Below, one piece after another: positions 6,334 through 11,865 of a stretch of 11,865 nt of DNA; position 1 is the stretch's first letter; every line of letters starts with the position of its first letter. Both the position numbers and the translations under genes were made by a program. The notes under the pieces were generated by a model. That model saw only the letters and a program-made list of their open reading frames with translations, searched no databases and was not told the DNA's origin. The stretch covers positions 1-11,865 of the forward strand of contig JAFAVL010000512.1 in NCBI GenBank assembly GCA_019242465.1, read 5' to 3'. The stretch is from Chroococcidiopsidaceae cyanobacterium CP_BM_RX_35. GTDB lineage: Bacteria; Cyanobacteriota; Cyanobacteriia; Cyanobacteriales; Chroococcidiopsidaceae.

Positions 6334-9300
6334 TCAAGCTTGACTGGTTAGATCAACAATCGCTTGAACTAACTGTTCTGGGTTAACGGGCTTTGGCAAA
6401 TGCCGGGCAAATCCAGCCAAGAGCGCTTGCTGTTGGTCCACTTCTCCAGCATAGGCGGTTAGGGCAATCGCTGGCATTTTCTCTCCTCCTGACAAACTCG
6501 CTCGGATTTCCTGTATCAGCATGTAACCGTCCATGTCTGGCATGCCAATATCGCTCACGAGAATGTCCGGTTTTTGTCGCAATACAGTTTGCAGCGCTTC
6601 GCGCGGGGAGTCGGCACTCACAACCGTCGCGCCTGCGTCTTCGAGAACAAACGCCACAAAATTGAGTGAATCTACCTCATCGTCCACCACCAAGATCTGA
6701 ATGCCGCTTAGATCTGCATCGCCCTTGCTCGATTCACAGTTCAAGCTTGCTTCTAGAGACGTCACGGCTAGCGGCAGCGTCACCGTAAACGTTGCGCCTT
6801 GTCCTTCACCGGGGCTGTCTGCTTTGACAGTGCCGCCGTGTAGCTCGACGATTTGGCGCACAATTGCAAGTCCCAGTCCCAAGCCGCCAAATTTACGAGT
6901 TGTGGCACTATCTGCCTGACGGAAATAGTCAAATACATACGGTAGAAATTCAGCGCTAATGCCCTTTCCAGTATCCGTCACTTGAATTTGAGCGTGATTG
7001 TTCACCTGCGCCAACCGAACAATCACCCGCCCACCTTCAGGCGTAAATTTGACAGCATTAGAAATTAAATTCCAAACCACTTGCTGGAGTCGGGCAGCAT
7101 CGCCTGAAATCGTTCCCACACCTGGCTCGAAGGTTGTTTCAACCTCAATGCCCTTGGCTTCGGCAGCAAGGCGCACCGTTTCTTGAGCCGCAGCGATCAC
7201 AAACTTCAAATCGACCGGATTGATCGTCAGCACTAACTTCCCTTGAAGAATGCGAGACACATCAAGTAAATCTTCGATCAGTTGGGTTTGTAGCTGGGCA
7301 TTGCGCTCAATCACAGAAAGCGCTTCAGCCGTCTTAGTGGCATTTAACCGTCCGGTTTTCAATAATTTCGACCAGCCGAGGATCGGGTTGAGCGGAGTAC
7401 GGAGTTCATGAGACAGCACAGCAAGAAATTCATCTTTTACGCGGTTGGCTTGCTCTGCTTCGGCGCGTGCAGTTTGCTCTCGTTCGAGCAGGCGTTCTCG
7501 CTCTTGCTCTAAGCGAATACGCTCGCTAACGTTGAGCGCCAACGACAGAATCGAAACAAGGTTGCCCGATTCATCTAGTAGAGCTGAATTATACCATTCA
7601 CAGTGAATAATCGAGCCATCTTTAGCATAGTTGCGGTTGTACAGCGTGAGTTGAGACGTACAGCTTTCTAGCAGTGCGATCTCCTTAGTTACTCGTTCTA
7701 CGTCTTCTGCGTAAATAAACTGCCAATCGCTCCAATGTTTTCCGATGACTTCTTCGGTTTGCCATCCGAATATTCGTTCCGCTTCTTTTGACCATCGGCT
7801 GACGCGAAACTCAGCATCCCACTCAATGACACCAAGCGGCGAGTTCTCAAAGTGAAAATTGAGCTTTTGCAGCACTGTTGCTAACTCGAATAACAGCGTT
7901 TCTCGCTCTTGGTCCGCTTGCTTTTGAGCCGTAATGTCTTGGACAATCCCCACCATCCGCACCGCCTGCCCCTGCTCGTCATAAAACACTCGTCCCTTTG
8001 CCGCAATCCAGTGAACGCTGTTGTCTTGCCAAATTACACGGTATTCCGCTGCATAATTGCCATTTTGGGTGATCGCATCCTTCACCGTCTGAGAGATGGT
8101 GGCACGATCCTCAGGATGCACCCGTTGCTCAAAGGTGGCGTAAGTGCCATCAAAGGTTTCGGGAGACATGCCCCACAGTCGAGCGTGATGCTCTGTCCAA
8201 GTGACTTTGTTGGTGAGCAGATTCCAGTCCCATAAACCCAGGGCAGCCGCATCGAGAGCAATGTTGAGGCGATCGTTACTTTTGCTCAGTGCTGCTTCTG
8301 CCCATTGCCGCTCAGCAATTTCTAACTGTAAGCGATCGCGTTCTGCTGCTAGCTCCAGCAGAGAATCTTTTCGCATCCGAGCAAGCTTCAAGGTGCCTTC
8401 CACGCGCGCGAACAGCTCCCGTGCCGAGAAAGGCTTAATCAAATATTCGTCGGCTCCAGCTTCGAGTCCTTCAACGCGCGATTCTTCTCCGGCGCGGGCA
8501 GATAGCAAAATCACTGGCACGTCTCTAGTTAAAGGGTCTGCTCGTAACTGACGCAGCAAGCCAAACCCATCGAGTCCGGGCATCATCACATCGCTGAGAA
8601 TTAAATCAAACGGCTGTTTGAGGTTGTGCTCTTGAGCTAGCTCAAAGCAGTCGCCGGAGCCGCCTCCTGCGAAACGTTGGGTCGCCGGAGCCTTCACAGG
8701 CGTTGCCTTGAGCTTGCGCTCTTGAGTCGCCGGAGCCTTCACAGGCGTTGCCTTGAGTGTGGTTCCGTCATCGCTGTGTGCGGCAATTATAGAGAGCGCA
8801 GTTGCGCCATCGGCAACGGATTCGACTATGTAGTGCTGACTCAGCAATCGCTGCACATAGTCGCGCATGTCGGCGTTATCATCGACTAACAGAATTCGGG
8901 CAGGGCTATCTTGAGCTTTGGAAAATGCTAAGGGTGGAGTCAGACTGCCCAAATCAGGACTGGTCAAAACCTGTGTCTCTAAAACAGCGCGATCGCGCTT
9001 GAGCCAGCCTAGTGCCTCTTCAACATAAGGGGTTGCGCCAACCGAAGTCGAGGCTAAAGAACGAGCCGTCCCAATCCGGCCACTCGGAAGATGCGCCGTT
9101 CCACTGGGGATTCGCACCACGAAGCAAGTGCCTTGATTGACCACGCTCTTAACCTCGATCGTGCCGCCGTGCAGTTTGACTAACTCTTGCACCAACGATA
9201 ATCCAATTCCTGATCCTTCATAGCTGCGTCCTTTGGCCCCCTCGACGCGGCGAAAGCGCTCAAACAAATGTGGCAATTCCTGTGCGGGAATTCCCGTTCC

Positions 9301-10854
9301 AGTATCTTCTACGCTTAATTCAACGTAAGTGTTAACAACTTGTAACGTGACGGTGATCGACCCTGCAAACGTAAACTTAAATGCGTTTGAAAGTAGATTT
9401 AATACGATCTTTTCCCACATCTCGCGATCGACATAAACCGCTTCTGGCAACTTGGGGCAATTCACTTGTAATGTCATGCCTGCGCGTTCGATTGCAGACC
9501 GAAACACCGATGCCAGTTCTGCGGTAAACGTGGCTAAATCAGTCGGTTCGTAAACTGCTTGCACTCGTCCTGCTTCGATGCGCGAGAAATCAAGCAGCGT
9601 GTTAACCAGTTTTTGCAGGCGTAATCCGTTACGCTGCGACATTTCTAGCTGTTCGCGCTCCTCAGGATCAAGCCGGGTTGAGGCAGTCGCCAAAATATCT
9701 GCAAGCGGACCTAGCATGAGCGTGAGCGGAGTGCGAAATTCGTGGGAAACGTTGCTGAAGAAAGTTGTTTTGGCGCGATCAAGTTCTGCCAGAGCTTCAG
9801 CTCGTCGGCGTTCTTCTTCATAGGCGGTGGCATTGGCGATCACCGTTCCAATATGCCCCGCAACCATATTGAGAAAGTTTCGGTAGTCGTCATCAAGTTC
9901 CCGACAAGGATTAACTCCGACGATCAACAGTCCCACGAGCTGCTCTTGTCCTGCCGCTTGCAGAGGCAGCGCGATCGCGCTTTGAATCGGCACAGTCCAC
10001 GGTCCTGAAGGTAGTTTGCCAAAGCGTTGCTCTAAATCTTCTAGGTCAATGATCTGGGTGGATTGCAGATTCAGCAACTGGTCTAACCAATCGGTTTGGA
10101 CCTGTTGCTGCAACTGCTCATAGGCAAGACTCGTAGACGCATCAGTGATCGGAGTACTGCCATACAAAAGTGCTTCGCTGCCTGCTTGCACTTGGTACAA
10201 CAGCGCAAACGGTAAATCCGACGAGTTTTCGCTTAGGGTTTGCAAAGCACCCTTGTAGGCTTGCTCAACCGACTTTGCTAATCCTGCCTGAGTCGCTAGA
10301 TCTCGTAGCGTCGCTAATCGACGTTCGCCCAAAACTCGCGCTGTCGTCTCTGTCACAGCGGTAAATGCTCCGCCTACATGCCCAGTTTCAATCAGAATCG
10401 GACTATAGGAATATGTGAAGTAGGCTTCTTCGACGTAGCCAGAGCGATCAACAAGCAGCAGCATATCATCTGACCAAGTGGCTTGTCCGGTAGTTAGGAC
10501 GCTTCTAAGCTGTATTCCAATAATGTCCCAAATCTCTGACCAAACCGCTTGTCCGGGTTGCCCCAGTGCTTGAGGATGTTTAGAGCCTAGAATCGGTCGC
10601 CAAGCATCGTTGTAGAGCAGTGTGAGATTGTCGCCCCACCAAATCACCATTGGAAAGCGCGAGTTGAGGCAAATGCTAACCGAAGTTTGCAAACTTTGAG
10701 ACCAGTCCTCGATCGCACCCAAAGAAGTTGATGCCCAATTAAACGCTCGCATCAACGCTCCCATCTCTCCGCCCCCTACCAGACAGCGTAGCGCTTCAGT
10801 GTTCGGTTCTACCATTTCTGAGGGCGATCGCGTCTGCTTGTCTGTCTCAGCCAT
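6334..10854 (-). CDS. Double hybrid sensor histidine kinase (PAS-GAF-HK-REC-PAS-PAS-HK-REC)
   Basis: This 1506-residue cytoplasmic-looking phosphorelay protein has no evident membrane segment. An N-terminal PAS-type domain (about 25-170; FPMVIWWGDNLTLLYNDAW at 67-85) is followed by a GAF-like region (about 190-345). Kinase core 1 has H371 in SHEFRTP, N-box around N486/N490, DTGTG at 517-521 and GSGIGLSLV at 547-555. Receiver 1 (about 652-825) has D658/D659, phospho-acceptor D755, S785 and K807. Two PAS domains follow (about 860-980 and 995-1115). Kinase core 2 has H1149, N1262, DTGKG at 1294-1298 and GLGLGLAIV at 1324-1332. Receiver 2 (about 1385-1500) has D1391/D1392, D1435, T1466 and K1488. 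All key residues are intact, so both halves look active. Receiver 1 carries an insert of about 50 residues made of DNA repeats (about 692-746). A GGAG lies 10 nt before the ATG. treZ follows after 30 bp. The signal sensed is unknown. Confidence 0.95.
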   Translation of the reverse strand: MAETDKQTRSPSEMVEPNTEALRCLVGGGEMGALMRAFNWASTSLGAIEDWSQSLQTSVSICLNSRFPMVIWWGDNLTLLYNDAWRPILGSKHPQALGQPGQAVWSEIWDIIGIQLRSVLTTGQATWSDDMLLLVDRSGYVEEAYFTYSYSPILIETGHVGGAFTAVTETTARVLGERRLATLRDLATQAGLAKSVEQAYKGALQTLSENSSDLPFALLYQVQAGSEALLYGSTPITDASTSLAYEQLQQQVQTDWLDQLLNLQSTQIIDLEDLEQRFGKLPSGPWTVPIQSAIALPLQAAGQEQLVGLLIVGVNPCRELDDDYRNFLNMVAGHIGTVIANATAYEEERRRAEALAELDRAKTTFFSNVSHEFRTPLTLMLGPLADILATASTRLDPEEREQLEMSQRNGLRLQKLVNTLLDFSRIEAGRVQAVYEPTDLATFTAELASVFRSAIERAGMTLQVNCPKLPEAVYVDREMWEKIVLNLLSNAFKFTFAGSITVTLQVVNTYVELSVEDTGTGIPAQELPHLFERFRRVEGAKGRSYEGSGIGLSLVQELVKLHGGTIEVKSVVNQGTCFVVRIPSGTAHLPSGRIGTARSLASTSVGATPYVEEALGWLKRDRAVLETQVLTSPDLGSLTPPLAFSKAQDSPARILLVDDNADMRDYVQRLLSQHYIVESVADGATALSIIAAHSDDGTTLKATPVKAPATQERKLKATPVKAPATQRFAGGGSGDCFELAQEHNLKQPFDLILSDVMMPGLDGFGLLRQLRADPLTRDVPVILLSARAGEESRVEGLEAGADEYLIKPFSARELFARVEGTLKLARMRKDSLLELAAERDRLQLEIAERQWAEAALSKSNDRLNIALDAAALGLWDWNLLTNKVTWTEHHARLWGMSPETFDGTYATFEQRVHPEDRATISQTVKDAITQNGNYAAEYRVIWQDNSVHWIAAKGRVFYDEQGQAVRMVGIVQDITAQKQADQERETLLFELATVLQKLNFHFENSPLGVIEWDAEFRVSRWSKEAERIFGWQTEEVIGKHWSDWQFIYAEDVERVTKEIALLESCTSQLTLYNRNYAKDGSIIHCEWYNSALLDESGNLVSILSLALNVSERIRLEQERERLLEREQTARAEAEQANRVKDEFLAVLSHELRTPLNPILGWSKLLKTGRLNATKTAEALSVIERNAQLQTQLIEDLLDVSRILQGKLVLTINPVDLKFVIAAAQETVRLAAEAKGIEVETTFEPGVGTISGDAARLQQVVWNLISNAVKFTPEGGRVIVRLAQVNNHAQIQVTDTGKGISAEFLPYVFDYFRQADSATTRKFGGLGLGLAIVRQIVELHGGTVKADSPGEGQGATFTVTLPLAVTSLEASLNCESSKGDADLSGIQILVVDDEVDSLNFVAFVLEDAGATVVSADSPREALQTVLRQKPDILVSDIGMPDMDGYMLIQEIRASLSGGEKMPAIALTAYAGEVDQQQALLAGFARHLPKPVNPEQLVQAIVDLTSQA
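8632..8645. repeat. 14-bp perfect palindrome at the edge of the receiver insert
   Basis: TTGAGCTAGCTCAA is its own reverse complement and lies inside the kinase gene beside the repeat cluster, on the side encoding the C-terminal end of the insert. It spells Glu-Leu-Ala-Gln within codons 738-741. It overlaps a 13-mer, TTGTGCTCTTGAG (8624-8636), that recurs with one mismatch exactly 90 bp away at 8714-8726, so it may mark an insertion or duplication boundary. Confidence 0.5.
8650..8661 (-). repeat. Third copy of the 12-mer core GTCGCCGGAGCC, in another reading frame
   Basis: GTCGCCGGAGCC (plus strand) occurs here and at 8681-8692 and 8726-8737. Here the gene reads it as Gly-Ser-Gly-Asp, but in the other two copies as part of Lys-Ala-Pro-Ala-Thr, because the 31-bp offset is not a multiple of three. 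What is conserved is therefore the DNA, not the peptide. The neighbouring GGAGCCGCCTCC (8656-8667) can also pair as a 4-bp stem. Confidence 0.6.
8681..8712 (-). repeat. 32-bp direct repeat, copy 1, within receiver 1 of the kinase
   Basis: These 32 bp are identical to 8726-8757. The period is 45 bp, or 15 codons, so the reading frame is kept, and each copy gives the peptide LKATPVKAPATQ. Together with the 12-mer at 8650-8661 it forms a small repeat cluster that makes up most of an insert between helix 2 and strand 3 of the receiver. Confidence 0.85.
8726..8757 (-). repeat. 32-bp direct repeat, copy 2, within receiver 1 of the kinase
   Basis: This is the second exact copy of the 32-bp unit, separated from copy 1 by 13 bp and encoding residues 700-710. 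The exact identity, including third codon positions, points to a recent duplication or to insertion of a dispersed genomic repeat rather than slow protein divergence. Confidence 0.85.
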
Positions 10855-11000
10855 TTAAGATCGTCTCCGTCCTGAATTATCCTGTCTCCAGGAAAGCTAT
10901 GTGAATACTCCCTACGGAGGATAGCGAATTGCAAGAGCCTGATCTTAATACCTGCTCAAGTTAGTGAAGTTTTTCTAAGCTTGATGCAGGTATAGCAGTT
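10855..11000. other. Intergenic gap upstream of the kinase
   Basis: This gap of 146 bp lies between the Uma2-family gene and the kinase and should hold the kinase promoter if the kinase-treZ pair is a separate unit. I see GGAG at 10865-10868 as its ribosome binding site. Two short hairpins are possible: TCCTG-TCTC-CAGGA (10880-10893), and CTCC-CTAC-GGAG just upstream. No convincing -35/-10 pair or T-tailed terminator was found. Confidence 0.4.
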
Positions 11001-11564
11001 TCAAAAGATTTGTGCTGCCATTATGTTCAGTTCTCTAAACTGGGGTGATAGCACTTTCTCATTCCCTGAGCAGCTGCCAACCTCTGTGTAAGTATTTTCA
11101 GTAAGTTCTAATACCAGTATACTTTGAACTTCAGGGTCTATAATCCAATATTCAGGAATGCCACAATCCTGATATTGTAGCCGTTTCGCAATGTAATCTC
11201 TGTCCCGCTGTAGTTCTCCAGGACTAACGACTTCAACAACGAGTAAGGGAGGAGCCATTGCGAGGCGAATAGTGTTACGCTTCGCCAACTGCTGAATATG
11301 TTCTTCCCGAATGATTGTCAGGTCGGGGTAACGGTTTCTCGGTTCTCCTCTGACTTCGAGTTCTAACCCATGTCCCCGGACTCTATCGGTGCCAATTAGC
11401 AGAGCAAAAAACAGGAAAAGACGATTCGCAATCTGAACATTTTCTCCTGACTCTGGTGGCACTTCAATCAACTCTCCATTGAACAATTCATACAGATTAT
11501 CTGTGCCATCGTCATAGGCAAAATATTCTTCAATGCTTTGAAACCGCTGTTTAACCTGGAACAT
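11001..11564 (-). CDS. Uma2 family (DUF820) putative PD-(D/E)XK endonuclease
   Basis: This 187-residue protein has the layout of the Uma2/DUF820 family. That family has a restriction-endonuclease-like fold, is present in many copies in cyanobacterial genomes, and its cellular role is not established. It shows YELFNGELIEVPPESG (25-40) with the early acidic residue, RYPDLTII (79-85) with the core Asp at 81, LLVVEVVSPGE (107-117) with Glu 111 before S-P, a basic stretch with K127, and YQDCGIPEYWIIDP (131-144). These are the usual active-site landmarks, so the nuclease centre looks intact. Length is typical. The ATG at 11562-11564 has only a weak AGG about 10 nt upstream. It lies 52 bp after the sugar-binding-protein gene on the same strand. 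No partner gene is evident, and the neighbourhood does not suggest a restriction or toxin system. Confidence 0.88.
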   Translation of the reverse strand: MFQVKQRFQSIEEYFAYDDGTDNLYELFNGELIEVPPESGENVQIANRLFLFFALLIGTDRVRGHGLELEVRGEPRNRYPDLTIIREEHIQQLAKRNTIRLAMAPPLLVVEVVSPGELQRDRDYIAKRLQYQDCGIPEYWIIDPEVQSILVLELTENTYTEVGSCSGNEKVLSPQFRELNIMAAQIF

Positions 11565-11616
11565 GGCGTTAACCTGTGGTGCCTGCCTTTATTCTATGTA
11601 CCTGAAGGTTTTTTGC

Positions 11617-11865
11617 TTAGTGGAAGACGAGGTCTAGCCGTTGCTGAGCTTCCTTAAGTGCCTCTTGGGGCGAACTCTTACCCAGCAACACTGCCTCAAT
11701 CGCTCTGCCGATATTTTCGGAGAGACGGTTGTAGCCAGGAAAAATGGGACGCGATCGCCCATACTTTGCCTGTTCTAAAAATACCTTCACAGCTGGTTGC
11801 CCAGCCATAAATGTCTGATATTCAGAACTTTGCCGCGCTTTCATATTGACTGGCAAATAGCCCGT
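11617..11865 (-). CDS. ABC transporter sugar-binding protein, C-terminal end (partial)
   Basis: The frame is open from the right edge to the TAA at 11617-11619, giving the last 82 residues. It begins TGYLPVNMKA, the conserved T-G-Y-x-P segment near the C-terminus of family 1 extracellular solute-binding proteins (MalE/UgpB-like). It continues with a PIFPGYNRLSENIGRAIEAV helix and ends in an Ala/Glu-rich helix, EALKEAQQRLDLVFH. Such lipoproteins or periplasmic proteins bind sugars, sugar alcohols or glycerol phosphates and deliver them to an ABC permease. The true start is outside the window. An internal TTG at 11854-11856 could be mistaken for a start but lies inside the conserved segment. 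The substrate cannot be told from this fragment. A compatible-solute sugar such as trehalose or glucosylglycerol is only a guess prompted by treZ about 5 kb away. Confidence 0.8.
   Translation of the reverse strand, partial: TGYLPVNMKARQSSEYQTFMAGQPAVKVFLEQAKYGRSRPIFPGYNRLSENIGRAIEAVLLGKSSPQEALKEAQQRLDLVFH

Noticed and set aside
8681..8757. CRISPR-like array (two 32-bp repeats)
   Set aside because: There are only two full copies with a 13-bp spacer, lying in frame inside a kinase gene. CRISPR spacers are longer and no cas gene is present.
11604..11615. Terminator ACCT-GA-AGGT plus T-run on the plus strand
   Set aside because: The stem is only 4 bp with a 2-base loop, which is not stable, and no gene on the plus strand would need it.
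11617..11856. Complete 79-residue protein starting at TTG
   Set aside because: The frame continues without a stop to the window edge and the TTG lies inside the conserved T-G-Y-L-P segment, so this is the tail of a longer binding protein.

Overview
The window is cyanobacterial chromosome. The evidence is repeated copies of the octamer GCGATCGC (HIP1; eight perfect copies found by eye), an SMC with cyanobacterial-type termini, a PRC-barrel gene, a Uma2/DUF820 gene and a very large multi-sensor hybrid kinase. All supported genes are on the minus strand, so transcription runs from position 11865 towards 1. I cannot name the genus.

In transcription order: (1) the C-terminal end of an ABC-transporter sugar-binding protein enters from the right edge (11617-11865). 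(2) A Uma2-family PD-(D/E)XK protein follows (11001-11564). (3) After a 146-bp gap comes a 1506-residue double hybrid histidine kinase (6334-10854) with two complete kinase cores and two receivers. Its first receiver carries an in-frame insert of about 50 residues built from small DNA repeats. (4) Only 30 bp downstream is treZ, malto-oligosyltrehalose trehalohydrolase (4486-6303), with a GTG start and a good ribosome binding site. It is probably co-transcribed with the kinase. (5) The 309-bp stretch 4177-4485 looks like decayed coding DNA: a very small basic ORF and a frame-shifted, start-less Cys-rich gene remnant. The stop codon of the remnant lies 3 nt before an intact DUF6527-like small zinc-binding gene (3874-4176). 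(6) smc (170-3712) and the first 28 codons of a PRC-barrel gene (1-86) complete the window.

Functionally the window joins unrelated jobs: chromosome organisation (smc), trehalose synthesis from glycogen (treZ, whose partner treY is not here), sensory signalling (kinase) and sugar uptake (binding protein). The kinase-treZ pair suggests, but does not prove, stress-responsive control of trehalose formation. The treZ-to-DUF6527 block has no perfect HIP1 site and looks more AT-rich than its flanks, and DUF6527-like proteins are common in phages. Part of this block may therefore be acquired DNA.

The best candidates for something undescribed are the repeat insert inside the receiver domain and the decayed Cys-rich gene next to the DUF6527-like gene. 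I found no tRNA, rRNA, CRISPR array, transposase or convincing intrinsic terminator.
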